This document shows, piece after piece, positions 9,009 to 17,850 of a stretch of DNA of 64,000 nt (position 1 is its first letter; each line of letters opens with the position of its first letter). Below the pieces are notes generated by a model. It saw only the letters and a list, made by a program, of their open reading frames with translations. It ran no database searches and had not been told where the DNA came from. Source of the stretch: Gemmatimonadota bacterium. GTDB lineage: Bacteria; Gemmatimonadota; Gemmatimonadetes; Longimicrobiales; Gaopeijiaceae. The DNA is taken from contig SKKN01000003.1 of NCBI GenBank assembly GCA_007121455.1, positions 186,001-250,000 of the forward strand. Direction: 5' to 3'. The position numbers and the translations under genes were made by a program.

Positions 9009-10115
9009 ATGAAGGTCGGGATTCTCGGCGGCGGCCAACTCGGCCGGATGCTCGCGCTCGCGGGCTACCCGCTCGGCCTGCGCTTCCGTTTCCTGGATCC
9101 CAAGGGAGACGCCCCGGCCCGGCCGCTCGGGGAGTTCGTGCGCGCACGCTTCGATGATCTGGACGCTGTGGCGGCGTTCGTCGAGGGTCTGGACGTCGTC
9201 ACCTGGGAGTTCGAGAATGTGCCGATCTCCACGGCCCGGTTCCTGGCGGAGCGCGTCGTGGTCCGGCCGGGCCCGGCCGCACTCGAACAGGCTCAGGACC
9301 GTCTCACCGAGAAGAAGGCCTTCCAGGCACTCGGAATTCCCCGGGCTCCCTGCCGAGCGGTGGATTCGAGGCAGGACCTCCTCCGTGCACGGACCGAGCT
9401 GAGGCTTCCGGCCGTGCTGAAGACCCGGCGTATGGGGTATGACGGCAAAGGCCAGCGCGTCCTCGCCACATCGGCGGACGTGGAGGAGGCCTGGGAAGCC
9501 CTCGGCGGGACGCCGCTCCTCCTCGAAGGACTGGTACCCTTCGAGCGGGAGCTCTCGATCGTGGGAGTGAGAGGTCGATCCGGCGAGACCCGGTTCTACC
9601 CGCTCGTGGAAAACGACCACGAGGAGGGAATCCTGGTCCGAACCCGCGCCCCGGCGGAAGACGTACCGGCAGGCCTCCAGAAGCTCGCCGAAGGCTATCT
9701 GAGACGGCTGCTCGAAGCGGTCGACTACGTGGGAGTCATGGCGCTGGAGCTCTTCCAGGTCGGGGAAGAGCTGTTGGCGAACGAGATGGCGCCCCGGGTG
9801 CACAATTCCGGCCACTGGACCCAGGAAGGGGCCCGGACCAGCCAGTTCGAAAACCATCTGCGGGCCGTCCTGGGCCTCCCTCTCGGTGAAACGGAGGCGG
9901 TGGGGTGGACCGCAATGGTGAATCTCATCGGCCGCGTCCCGAGCGCATCCGCCGTCCTGCGCGTTCCCGGCGCTCACCTCCACCTCTACGACAAGGCTCC
10001 GAGGAAGGGCCGCAAGGTCGGCCATGTCAATGTTCGGGCGAGCGATGTCAGGGAAGGGGAGCAGCGACTGAGGGCTTTGACCAGGGTCGTCATGCCGGAT
10101 GGCGTTACGATGTGA
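9009..10115 (+). CDS. purK: 5-(carboxyamino)imidazole ribonucleotide synthase
   Basis: ATP-grasp enzyme of 368 residues that carboxylates AIR with bicarbonate and ATP. The N-terminal KVGILGGGQLGRMLA and the segment LKTRRMGYDGKGQ mark PurK, as does ANEMAPRVHNSGHWT. A strong GGAGGAGG-type ribosome site precedes the ATG at 9009. A perfect 15-base tandem duplication spans its stop codon, so the last codons lie in the first repeat copy. Coupled with purE. Confidence 0.95.
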   Translation: MKVGILGGGQLGRMLALAGYPLGLRFRFLDPKGDAPARPLGEFVRARFDDLDAVAAFVEGLDVVTWEFENVPISTARFLAERVVVRPGPAALEQAQDRLTEKKAFQALGIPRAPCRAVDSRQDLLRARTELRLPAVLKTRRMGYDGKGQRVLATSADVEEAWEALGGTPLLLEGLVPFERELSIVGVRGRSGETRFYPLVENDHEEGILVRTRAPAEDVPAGLQKLAEGYLRRLLEAVDYVGVMALELFQVGEELLANEMAPRVHNSGHWTQEGARTSQFENHLRAVLGLPLGETEAVGWTAMVNLIGRVPSASAVLRVPGAHLHLYDKAPRKGRKVGHVNVRASDVREGEQRLRALTRVVMPDGVTM

Positions 10116-10136
10116 CGTGGGACGATGTGACGTGGG
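10107..10136 (+). repeat. 15-bp perfect tandem duplication across the purK stop
   Basis: ACGATGTGACGTGGG occurs at 10107-10121 and again immediately at 10122-10136. The purK TGA is inside the first copy. The second copy lies between the convergent purK and fur genes. It looks like a recent slippage duplication; a regulatory role is possible but unsupported. Confidence 0.85.
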
Positions 10137-10150
10137 GGGAGAGAGGGAGG

Positions 10151-10522
10151 TCAGGCAGCGCAGAGGTCACAGCGTCCGTAGAGCACGAACTCGTGGTCTT
10201 CGAGCTCGAATCCCTGCGGAGTGATCGCCTTGATGTCTCCCGGGCACCCTTCCACCTCGTAGACCCGGTCGCAGGCCCGACAGTGGAAGTGGTGGTGGTG
10301 CCCTTTACCCGACAGTTCGTATCGGGGCGGCTCCCCAGGCAACTCCACGGTCGTGATCCAACCGTCCTCGTGCAGTGCCTTGAGGTTCCGGTAGACGGTG
10401 GCGATTCCAAGGCCCTTCACCTGCTCTCTCGCCGCCTCCAACAGCTCCTTCGGGCTGAGCGGATGTCCGGCCTCGGTCAGCGCCTGGCGGATCGCCTTCC
10501 TCTGTCGCGTGTCTCGTTGCAT
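10151..10522 (-). CDS. Fur-family metalloregulator (Fur/Zur-like)
   Basis: DNA-binding repressor of 123 residues. The winged-helix part spans about 1-70 with the recognition region GIATVYRNLKALHEDGW. The dimerisation/metal part has a histidine run HHHHFHC at 75-81 and two structural-zinc pairs, CRAC (81-84) and CDLC (118-121). The start at 10522 has AGGAGG about ten bases upstream. It is downstream of merC on the same strand (43-base gap), which suggests that it controls that MerC-type membrane protein and possibly itself. Whether the effector is iron or zinc cannot be told from sequence; the MerC partner makes Zur-like function plausible. Confidence 0.85.
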   Translation of the reverse strand: MQRDTRQRKAIRQALTEAGHPLSPKELLEAAREQVKGLGIATVYRNLKALHEDGWITTVELPGEPPRYELSGKGHHHHFHCRACDRVYEVEGCPGDIKAITPQGFELEDHEFVLYGRCDLCAA

Positions 10523-10565
10523 CTTGGGACTGCCTCCTGCGGTTGTCTCGAGCGGGGGCTGCACC

Positions 10566-11012
10566 TCACGGGGAGCCGGCGAGCCGGCTCCGGACGTCCT
10601 CTTTCCCGCTCTCACGTTCCTCGTCGCAGCGTGGGCAGGGGCAGGCTCGGTTCGCACCCGCGCGATGTACACGGGTGTTCCAGAACAGCCCGCTGGCGAC
10701 GACGAGCGTCGATCCTGCGGTCGTGGCTTCCTCCGGGACAGGGGCGAAGACGCCTCCCAGGGAGGCGGACCAGAGGCCGAGCCCGATGGCGACCGGGGCT
10801 GCCACGACCCACATTCCATGGCTCCGGATGCCCGCGGAGAGCGCGAGGGCCGCGATCATCACGGTGATCCCGAGGAACCAGACCTCGAGCGCTTCCAGGA
10901 GCGCGAAAGCCGGTGCAAACGCGACCAGGAGCGGCATGGCCGCACAGTGGACCGCGCATAGGATCGGGGCGAGGGGAGTCCAGCTCCACGGCGGATTTTG
11001 GAACGCGTTCAT
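10566..11012 (-). CDS. MerC domain membrane protein
   Basis: Small integral-membrane protein of about 148 residues with four hydrophobic segments. The first contains a metal-binding C-x-x-H-C arrangement (C19, H22, C23 in ILCAVHCAAM), as in MerC mercury transporters. A C-terminal tail carries a second cysteine cluster, CPCPRC. Housekeeping MerC-domain proteins often pair with Fur/Zur regulators and probably move zinc or another soft metal rather than mercury. No merA, merR or merP is present. An in-frame ATG at 11051 would add 13 residues but falls in the candidate operator. Confidence 0.75.
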   Translation of the reverse strand: MNAFQNPPWSWTPLAPILCAVHCAAMPLLVAFAPAFALLEALEVWFLGITVMIAALALSAGIRSHGMWVVAAPVAIGLGLWSASLGGVFAPVPEEATTAGSTLVVASGLFWNTRVHRAGANRACPCPRCDEERESGKEDVRSRLAGSP

Positions 11013-11033
11013 CTGATTTCCGGAAGGGCCTTG

Positions 11034-11066
11034 TCGATAACCGATAATCAAGTATCACTTGGTCAC
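11034..11066 (-). promoter_or_regulatory. candidate operator/promoter region upstream of merC-fur
   Basis: An AT-rich island in high-GC DNA contains two inverted repeats: GATA-atcaag-TATC at 11043-11056 and CAAGT-atc-ACTTG at 11049-11061. It lies just before the merC start, where a Fur-family repressor would be expected to bind. It does not match the classical 19-bp Fur box well. Inference only. Confidence 0.35.
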
Positions 11067-11222
11067 GGTTACTCGTCAACCGGGGATTTCCCTGAGTCAT
11101 ATGTTGTTCGTACCTTGAAGATGTAAACCGGCCCGCTCTCCGACCGTCCCAACCGGCGACCCCCTGGGTCGACCGGAATGCGGCGGTGGAGGGGGGGCTT
11201 CACCCTTCCGGGAGGTCATGCA

Positions 11223-11711
11223 ATGTTGGACGAGATCCGGGAACGACTCGGAGACGAGATCGAACGACTGAGCCACGAGCTGAACGTGGTTCTCCCCGAG
11301 GCCATCTCGAAGGCTGTCGAGATGGGGGATCTCAGGGAGAACGCCGAGTACAAGTCTGCGCTCGAGCGTCAGGAGTTCGTACAGGCCCGGATCGAACAGC
11401 TCAGCCGGAGGTTGTCCGAGCTCGCGAAGATCGACGTGGGGACGATGCCTCCGGACCGGGCGGGATTTGGATCGAAGGTGACGATCTACGACCTCGATGA
11501 GAAGGAGGAGATGACGATCACGCTCGTGGCCGGGGACTTCATGGACCTTGACGCCGGTCACGTCTCGCTCGAATCTCCGATCGGGAGTGGGCTTCTGGGC
11601 GTGCGAGAAGCGGAGGAGGTCACGGTTCAGCTTCCCGGGGGCGAACGGCGCTACCGAGTGAAATCCCTCGTTACGCTTCCCGAACAGCTCGGGATGGAGG
11701 ACGGGAAGTAG
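11223..11711 (+). CDS. greA: transcript cleavage factor GreA
   Basis: Protein of 162 residues that rescues backtracked RNA polymerase. The N-terminal coiled coil carries the tip acidic residues in GDLRENAEY, and the C-terminal FKBP-like half begins near [18 protein letters not shown] at 11223 has GGGAGG about eight bases before it and gives family length; the GTG at 11178 would add 15 unrelated residues. The ABC ATPase reading frame continues without a clear start after its stop. Confidence 0.95.
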   Translation: MLDEIRERLGDEIERLSHELNVVLPEAISKAVEMGDLRENAEYKSALERQEFVQARIEQLSRRLSELAKIDVGTMPPDRAGFGSKVTIYDLDEKEEMTITLVAGDFMDLDAGHVSLESPIGSGLLGVREAEEVTVQLPGGERRYRVKSLVTLPEQLGMEDGK

Positions 11712-11752
11712 GGCCGCGGTCCGGGGCACACGACGGGGCGTCGCCGGCCGAA

Positions 11753-12427
11753 CCCCTGCTCCGGGTAGCGGGGCTGCACAAGGGGTATTCGGAAGGCGGG
11801 CATTTCCACGTCGTGCTCGATGAAGTGGACCTCGAGGTGCGGTCCGGAGAGTTCGTGGCGCTCGTGGGTCCAAGCGGCTCCGGGAAATCCACCCTCCTGA
11901 ACCTCGTAAGCGGGATCGACCTGCCCGACGGGGGGCGGGTGGAGGTGGGGGGCACGGACCTCACGGCACTCTCCGAGCGGGACCGTACCCTCTTCCGCCG
12001 GCGGCACCTCGGCTTCGTCTTCCAGTTCTTCAACCTCGTGCCTACCCTCACGGTGGAGGAGAACCTCCTGCTTCCGCTCGAGCTGAAGGGTCGGAGCGGA
12101 GCGCGGGAGAGGGAGAGGGTCCGGGACCTTCTCGCGGTCGTGGGGCTCGGGGGCCGCGGGGATACTTTTCCGGACCGGCTCTCCGGCGGTGAACAGCAGC
12201 GGGTCGCCCTCGCGAGGGGGCTCGTCCACGAGCCTCTCCTCCTTCTGGCCGATGAGCCCACCGGGAACCTGGACCGGGAGACCGGAGTCCGGGTCCTCGA
12301 TTTGCTTACGAACCTCCTGGAGATGGAAGGGCGGACCCTCCTCGTCGCCACCCACGCGGACGATGTCGCGGCCCGGGCCCACCGCGTCCTCCGCCTCGAG
12401 GAGGGGCGCCTCCGAAGCGCTACCTGA
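11753..12427 (+). CDS. ABC transporter ATP-binding protein (LolD/AttE-like), start uncertain
   Basis: ATPase of a MacB/LolD-type exporter. Family-like sequence begins around 11753 with [16 protein letters not shown], but the first ATG or GTG in this frame is the GTG at 11813, inside the first strand. Visible motifs are Walker [10 protein letters not shown], the Q-loop FVFQFFN, signature [12 protein letters not shown], Walker [14 protein letters not shown] and the H-loop THADD. A protein from 11813 would have 204 residues and lack the aromatic A-loop Tyr (in KGYSE) that stacks on ATP. A CTG at 11756 is the likeliest alternative start. The permease follows after two bases and the pair should work together. 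Confidence 0.85.
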   Translation, partial: PLLRVAGLHKGYSEGGHFHVVLDEVDLEVRSGEFVALVGPSGSGKSTLLNLVSGIDLPDGGRVEVGGTDLTALSERDRTLFRRRHLGFVFQFFNLVPTLTVEENLLLPLELKGRSGARERERVRDLLAVVGLGGRGDTFPDRLSGGEQQRVALARGLVHEPLLLLADEPTGNLDRETGVRVLDLLTNLLEMEGRTLLVATHADDVAARAHRVLRLEEGRLRSAT

Positions 12428-12429
12428 CG

Positions 12430-14976
12430 ATGTCGAAGCTGCTCCTTCGGGCCGGCCTTCGCCACCTGAAACGCCAGCCGGCGCAGGCGGCTCTCGCCGT
12501 TCTGGGCATCGCGCTCGGGGTGGCGGTGATTCTGGCGATCGACCTTGCCGTGGAGAGCTCCCGGGAGGCGCTGCGCGCTTCCGTGGCCGTGGTGGGCGGA
12601 GAGGCGACACACCGCGTGGAAGGTGGCGCCGGCGGGGTGCCATCCGATCTGGTAGCTGTGCTCCGGTCCACCTCCGGTGTCATCGCTTCGGCACCGGTCG
12701 TCGAGGGGTTCGGGGGGGCTTCCATCCTACCGGGCCGGGCACTCAGGATCCTCGGAATCGACCCGCTCTCGGAGGGGGCGGTCCGCCCATGGTCGGGTGA
12801 GCGCCAAGCCGGCCTCTCGATGGTGCGGCTTCTCTCCGAGGAGCGCGCGGTGGTCGTGGGGAGCGACCTCGCGCACGAGGTCGGGCTCGAGTCCGGCGGA
12901 TCGTTGCTCGTCCGCGTCGGCTCCGGGGTAGAGGAGCTTCACGTGCAGGGCGTGCTGCAACCGGCCGGGGGTCTCGCCCGCGCCGGACTCCGGGACCTCC
13001 TCGTCATGGACGTCTCCACGGCTCAAAAGCTCCTCGGACGCTTCGGCGTCGTGGACCGGATCGATCTCGTGGTCGGGGGCGAAGACCCCGAAGCGACGAT
13101 CGCCCGGATCCGGCAGCTTCTCCCGGATGGCCTCCGGCTCGACGATGCGGGAGCGAGGGAGGGAGAGATGGAGGCGATGATCCGCTCCTTCGATCTGAAC
13201 CTCACCGCCCTCGGACTCCTGGCCCTGCTGTTCGGCGCCTTCCTCATCTACAACACGATGACCTTTTCCGTGGTGCAGCGTCGTCGCACGCTGGGCACGC
13301 TACGCGCCGTGGGAGCCACACGAGGCGAGGTGCTGCGCACCATTCTCACCGAGGCGGTGCTCCTCGGAGCTGTCGGAACGGCGCTCGGTCTCATGCTCGG
13401 CGCGATCCTCGGGAGAGGCCTCGTGCGGCTCGTGACCCGGACGATCCAGGATCTCTACTTCGTCGTCTCCGTGGAGGGAGTCGTCCTTGCGCCCTCCGCG
13501 CTGGCGAAGGCTGCGGTGTTCGGCATCGTCGTGACGCTCCTCGCCACGCTTCCCGCCGCGTGGGAAGCGATTTCTTCCCCTCCTCGAGCGGCCCTCGGCC
13601 GGTCGTTCCTGGAGGAGAAGGCCCGGGGAAGCGCGGGACGGTTGGCCCGGGTGGGCGGCCTCCTTTTCGTCGCCGGGCTCGTCGTGCTCCTCGTGCCGAC
13701 GCAGGAGGTGGCGCCGGCCTTCGTCGGGCTCTTCCTCCTCGTGCTCGGGATGGCGGCTTTCGCCCCGAGCGTTCTGGTGCTCCTGGCCCGTCCGATCACC
13801 TGGGCGGGCCGCCGCACAGGGGGGCTGCTCGGGGCCATGGCCGCGCGTGGAGTGGTGGCCTCGCTCAGCCGGACCGGACCCGCGATGGCCTCGCTCGTCG
13901 TGGCCGTAGCGGTGACCCTCGGGCTTGCGATGATGGTCTCCTCGTTTCGGGGGAGCGTGGAGCGGTGGCTCCATGTGACCTTGTCCTCGGACATCTACGT
14001 TTCGGTGCCGTCGACAGTCGCGGCCCGTCCGCAGGGGGAGCTGCCTCCGGAGGTCGTTCGCGCGCTTGCGGACGCCCCGCGCGTCACTGCGGTTCATCTC
14101 ACCCGGAGCGTCGAGCTGCTCGCTCCATCGGGTGAGGTACGGGTGCTCGCCGTAGGAGGGAGCTCCGACCGGTCTTCCAGGTACGATCTCGTCTCCGGCC
14201 GGCGGGAAGCCGCCGACCGGGTCCTCGCGGGGGGAGAGGGCGTCCTGGTCTCCGAGCCGCTCGCCTTCCGGCGCGACCTCGCACCGGGTGGGGATCTCGT
14301 TCTTCTCACACCCGAGGGGGAGCGGGCTTTTCCCGTCGTCGGTGTCTTCCGCGACTACGGATCCGATCGGGGAGTGGCCGTGCTGCCGCGGAGCGAGTAC
14401 ATGCGACAGTGGGGGGATTCCGCCGTCACTTCGATGGGAATCGAGCTCGAGGCGGGGCTCGGTGTCGAGGAGGGGCTCTCCCTCCTTCGAGGCCGACTTC
14501 CCGATGGCGCCGGGGTGACGCTGCGATCCAACCTGGAGCTCCGACGGGCTACGCTCGCCGTCTTCGACCGGACCTTCCGGATCACATCCGTCCTCCAGGC
14601 GCTGGTGTTCCTCGTCGCATTCGTGGGCGTGCTGAGCGCGATGATGGCCCTGCAGCTCGATCGCGCGCGTGAGATCGGGGTGCTCCGGGCCACCGGACTC
14701 ACGCCTCGGGAGGTATGGCGGATGGTGACGGTGCAGACGGGGATCATGGGCGTGCTGGCGGGAGTGCTCGCCGTGCCGGTCGGGGTGATGATGGGCCTCG
14801 TGATGATCTATGTGGTGAACCGCCGCTCCTTCGGTTGGGGCATGGAGCCCGCGCTCGGCGGAGATGTCGTCGCGTCCGGGGTCTTCCTGGCCATCGCGGG
14901 TGCGCTTCTCGCCGGTCTCTACCCCTCCTGGAAGATGTCCCGCACGCCTCCCTCCGAGGCGTTGAGGGACGAGTGA
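12430..14976 (+). CDS. ABC transporter permease, FtsX family, double domain
   Basis: Membrane protein of 848 residues. After an N-terminal transmembrane helix (about 20-40) comes a MacB-like periplasmic domain. A first FtsX block starts near LLALLFGAFLIYNTMTF, a central hydrophobic bundle spans about 410-500, and a second periplasmic region and final FtsX block contain EIGVLRATGLT. This two-in-one layout is typical of LolCE/AttFG-like exporters that pull lipids, lipoproteins or peptides from the membrane instead of moving ions through a pore. It is coupled to the ATPase upstream and overlaps the AttH-like gene by one base. Confidence 0.88.
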   Translation: MSKLLLRAGLRHLKRQPAQAALAVLGIALGVAVILAIDLAVESSREALRASVAVVGGEATHRVEGGAGGVPSDLVAVLRSTSGVIASAPVVEGFGGASILPGRALRILGIDPLSEGAVRPWSGERQAGLSMVRLLSEERAVVVGSDLAHEVGLESGGSLLVRVGSGVEELHVQGVLQPAGGLARAGLRDLLVMDVSTAQKLLGRFGVVDRIDLVVGGEDPEATIARIRQLLPDGLRLDDAGAREGEMEAMIRSFDLNLTALGLLALLFGAFLIYNTMTFSVVQRRRTLGTLRAVGATRGEVLRTILTEAVLLGAVGTALGLMLGAILGRGLVRLVTRTIQDLYFVVSVEGVVLAPSALAKAAVFGIVVTLLATLPAAWEAISSPPRAALGRSFLEEKARGSAGRLARVGGLLFVAGLVVLLVPTQEVAPAFVGLFLLVLGMAAFAPSVLVLLARPITWAGRRTGGLLGAMAARGVVASLSRTGPAMASLVVAVAVTLGLAMMVSSFRGSVERWLHVTLSSDIYVSVPSTVAARPQGELPPEVVRALADAPRVTAVHLTRSVELLAPSGEVRVLAVGGSSDRSSRYDLVSGRREAADRVLAGGEGVLVSEPLAFRRDLAPGGDLVLLTPEGERAFPVVGVFRDYGSDRGVAVLPRSEYMRQWGDSAVTSMGIELEAGLGVEEGLSLLRGRLPDGAGVTLRSNLELRRATLAVFDRTFRITSVLQALVFLVAFVGVLSAMMALQLDRAREIGVLRATGLTPREVWRMVTVQTGIMGVLAGVLAVPVGVMMGLVMIYVVNRRSFGWGMEPALGGDVVASGVFLAIAGALLAGLYPSWKMSRTPPSEALRDE

Positions 14977-16154
14977 TGGTGACGCGTGGTGTGGGGATCC
15001 TCCTTCTCGCGCTTGCCCTGGCGTGGGGAGGCTACCGTGTTTACCAGGAGGTCCTGGTCCCCCAGCAGGAGCCCCGAGCGTCCCTCTCCCCGGTCGATGT
15101 GCTCGTAGGAGAGGCGACCGACGGCTTCGAGCGGGCGCTCGAGCCCCGGTCGTTCGAGTTTCCCGCGGACCATGGTCCCCATCCCTCATACCGAACGGAG
15201 TGGTGGTACGTCACCGGTCACCTGGATGACGAGGAGGGGAGGGGGTTCGCCTTCCAGGTGACCTTTTTCCGGAATGCGCTTACGCCGACCGCCGGGGAAG
15301 GAGAGTCCGAGTGGAGGACGAACCAGATCTACATGGCCCACTTCGCGGTGACGGACGTCGAGGGGGAACGGCACCGGGCGTTCGAGCGGCTGGCCAGGGC
15401 CGCCGTGGGTCTCGCGGGCGCCGAGGTTCGGCCGTTCCGCGTCTGGGTGGACGGCTGGCGCATGGAGGGGAGGGGCGAAGAGGAGCTCTTTCCCTTCCGG
15501 GTGCAGGCTGCCGAGGAGGACGTGGAGGTCGACCTCGAGATCTTCGCCGGAAAACCACCGGTCCTTCAAGGCGATCGCGGGCTCTCCCCGAAGGGGGAGG
15601 AGCCGGGTAATGCCTCGTACTACTATTCCTACACGCGGCTGCCGGTGCAGGGTCGGGTCCGGATCGGGGGTGAGGCCGTGGAGGTTGCCGGGGAGGCGTG
15701 GATGGACCGCGAATGGAGCACTTCGGCTCTGGAGCCCTTCCATCTCGGATGGGACTGGTTCTCCCTTCAACTCGACGACGAGCGGGAGCTGATGGTGTTC
15801 GAGCTCCGCCGGGATGATGGTCGGCCCGATCCCTTCGACTACGGGGTCGTGGTCGAAAGGGACGGATCGTACCGCACCCTCTCCGGGTCGGACGTGGAGC
15901 TCTCGGTCACAGGAACCTGGGCGAGCCCCGTGGATGGGACGGTATACCCTTCGCGCTGGCGTCTCCAGATCCCCGACGAAGGGTTCGATCTGGACGTGCG
16001 TCCCCGTGTGGCTGATCAGGAGATGGACCTGAGCTTCCGCTACTGGGAAGGAGCGGTGGAGGCTTCCGGAACGGGACCGGATGGGCCGGTGACCGGCCGG
16101 GGCTTCGCGGAGCTGACCGGGTATGCCGATACGCCCGGTGCTCGCTCACCGTGA
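14976..16154 (+). CDS. AttH/CrtC-like lipocalin-domain protein
   Basis: Protein of 392 residues anchored or exported by an N-terminal hydrophobic helix (about 7-23). The body resembles the hydroxyneurosporene synthase/AttH fold: it opens with HPSYRTEWWYVTGHL and contains paired lipocalin-like halves, with WMDREWSTSAL in the middle. Genes of this type regularly follow an ATPase and FtsX permease, as in the att operon. The protein probably binds a hydrophobic cargo handled by that transporter. A carotenoid hydratase role is less likely because no carotenoid genes are nearby. TGATG overlap with the permease shows coupling. Confidence 0.8.
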   Translation: MVTRGVGILLLALALAWGGYRVYQEVLVPQQEPRASLSPVDVLVGEATDGFERALEPRSFEFPADHGPHPSYRTEWWYVTGHLDDEEGRGFAFQVTFFRNALTPTAGEGESEWRTNQIYMAHFAVTDVEGERHRAFERLARAAVGLAGAEVRPFRVWVDGWRMEGRGEEELFPFRVQAAEEDVEVDLEIFAGKPPVLQGDRGLSPKGEEPGNASYYYSYTRLPVQGRVRIGGEAVEVAGEAWMDREWSTSALEPFHLGWDWFSLQLDDERELMVFELRRDDGRPDPFDYGVVVERDGSYRTLSGSDVELSVTGTWASPVDGTVYPSRWRLQIPDEGFDLDVRPRVADQEMDLSFRYWEGAVEASGTGPDGPVTGRGFAELTGYADTPGARSP

Positions 16155-16193
16155 GGAGGGGGGCCGCTTCGCGCTCGAGCGGTCGTAGCGATC

Positions 16194-16859
16194 TCAGGAG
16201 CGTTCGAGCGCCTCCTTCCATCCGGCCTTCAGCCACCTGGAAAGGTCCTGCACCTCTTCCGGCGTGATCGTGTGACCGGCTCCATAGTCGTGCGCGGTCA
16301 GGCCCGCCCCCGCCTCGGCCAATCGCGCTCGGCCGCGTACCGCAAGACGGTGGGGGATGGCGGGATCCGCCTCCCCGTGGCCCCAGAAGAAGCGGGTTCC
16401 AGCGACGCGCTCGGCGCTGACTTCGACGACCGGCGCGTCCGCGAGAAAACCGCTCAGGTTCACCACCTGGGGAACCCGGCCCGGATGCTTCAGGGCATAC
16501 GCCATGCTCGTCGTTCCTCCCTGCGAAAACCCTCCGAGGACGAGCGGCCCCGGGGCGAATGGGAGCAGGTCCGGAAGGGAGAGGATGAATGCGTCGAGGT
16601 ACTCGAGGCTCTGGGCAAGCGTCTCCGGCACCACCCGGTCATCCGCCACGTATCGATACCATGCCCACCCGGGGCCGTATCCCCACGGCTCCCCCGGGAA
16701 CGGGGCCTGGGGGGTGAGCAGTGCGGTCGTCCCCGGCAGAAACCTCCCGAGCGGCTTCAGGTCGTGCCGGTCGGCTCCTCGACCGTGCAGGAGGACGACC
16801 ACTGGAGCTCCGTCCCGGATGCCTTCCGGGATCACCGCCTCGAAGTCGAGTTTCGTCAT
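16194..16859 (-). CDS. phospholipase/carboxylesterase family alpha/beta hydrolase
   Basis: Soluble hydrolase of 221 residues. The nucleophile elbow is GGFSQGG with Ser112; the acid is Asp165 in GHGEADPAI and the base His196 in GAGHT. An oxyanion-type LLHGRGAD lies near residue 24. This matches the YpfH/carboxylesterase 2 family that acts on short acyl esters. Its ATG overlaps the stop of the BtuF-like gene by four bases, so the two are co-translated, although a functional link is not obvious. Confidence 0.88.
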   Translation of the reverse strand: MTKLDFEAVIPEGIRDGAPVVVLLHGRGADRHDLKPLGRFLPGTTALLTPQAPFPGEPWGYGPGWAWYRYVADDRVVPETLAQSLEYLDAFILSLPDLLPFAPGPLVLGGFSQGGTTSMAYALKHPGRVPQVVNLSGFLADAPVVEVSAERVAGTRFFWGHGEADPAIPHRLAVRGRARLAEAGAGLTAHDYGAGHTITPEEVQDLSRWLKAGWKEALERS

Positions 16860-17701
16860 GGGTCTGCTTGCCTTGCAGGGGGCGTCGCTGGAGCGGAGGG
16901 CGAGGCCAGGCCGTCGCCTTTCAGCTCCTCCACAATGCTTCGAAGCTCACGGAGACCATCGACGAGACGCGGGCCGGGACGGCCGAGGTACGCCTCCGGC
17001 ACGCAGAACACCCTCCGGTCCCGGATCGCGGGCAGCTCCCGCCACGCCTGGTTCCGGTAGACCACGTCCGGCCGGTACTTCGCCGGATCCACTCCACACC
17101 AGGAAAGGACGATGGCATCGGGAGACAACTCTGCGACCTCGGAATCCTCGAGGGGCCGACTCTTGACGGGCTCACTCCCGATCGGGTTGCTGCCGCCGGC
17201 TCGCTCGATGACGTCCGTGGTCCAGCTCAGGCGTCCCGGAGAAATCACCGGCTTCGGCCACCACTGGACGAGCAGGGCAGGGGCGTCTGCAGCGGGTCCG
17301 GGGCCCGACTCCCGCCCGTCTGCGTCGCCCCACGTCGCCTTCAACTCCGCGCAGAGGTCCTCGGCTCGCCCCGAAACCCCGAGATGTTTCGCAATCGTCC
17401 GAATGTTGGAGAGGACGTCGGAGAGGGAGGTCGGCTCCGGCGCGATGAAGGGGAGGCCGCGCGACTCGAGCCCCTCGACGACCCGTTCGTGGCCGGGGAC
17501 CGTGAGCGTGGCCAGGACGAGATCCGGCTTCAACGCTTCCACCCGATCGATGTCGATCTCGAGGTCCGGGCCTACGCGAGGAAGCGGGGCGACCACCTCC
17601 ACCGGATGGTCGGAGTGATCGTCCACCCCGACGAGGAGGTCCTCACACCCCAGGGCACAGACGATTTCGGTATTCGAGCAGGCGAGCGATACGATGCGCA
17701 T
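16856..17701 (-). CDS. cobalamin-binding/BtuF-like substrate-binding protein without a signal peptide
   Basis: Protein of 281 residues with the class III periplasmic-binding fold: IVSLACSNTEIVCALG at the start, then LVGVDDHSDHP and ALKPDLVLA. BtuF homologues bind cobalamin or related corrinoids for an ABC importer. Here there is no signal peptide or lipobox, and no btuC/btuD beside it. Similar stand-alone cytosolic forms are often called cobalamin-binding proteins and may have another role. The start at 17701 begins directly with the conserved first strand. Confidence 0.8.
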   Translation of the reverse strand: MRIVSLACSNTEIVCALGCEDLLVGVDDHSDHPVEVVAPLPRVGPDLEIDIDRVEALKPDLVLATLTVPGHERVVEGLESRGLPFIAPEPTSLSDVLSNIRTIAKHLGVSGRAEDLCAELKATWGDADGRESGPGPAADAPALLVQWWPKPVISPGRLSWTTDVIERAGGSNPIGSEPVKSRPLEDSEVAELSPDAIVLSWCGVDPAKYRPDVVYRNQAWRELPAIRDRRVFCVPEAYLGRPGPRLVDGLRELRSIVEELKGDGLASPSAPATPPARQADP

Positions 17702-17850
17702 GATGACGACCTACCCCCTGTCCGACTTCGAGGTTCGGGATCCGGGGCCCTCGTCCAGTGTAGGCACGTAGCCCGAACGTGCGGTGTACTGCCCGGCAAC
17801 CCTCGCGCAGGCGAAACAAAAGTGCGAAAGCAAGTAAGGAGACACTCGTA

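Noticed and set aside
10566-11012. Mercury resistance operon
   Set aside because: MerC alone is present; merA, merP, merT and merR are absent and the partner is a Fur-family gene.
13300-15189. 629-codon open frame on the minus strand, opposite the ABC permease
   Set aside because: Arg/Pro/His/Glu-rich sequence without motifs; mirrors the codon bias of the real permease on the other strand.
14976-16154. Carotenoid 1,2-hydratase in a carotenoid pathway
   Set aside because: The fold is shared, but no crt genes are nearby and the operon partner is an FtsX-type transporter as in att loci.
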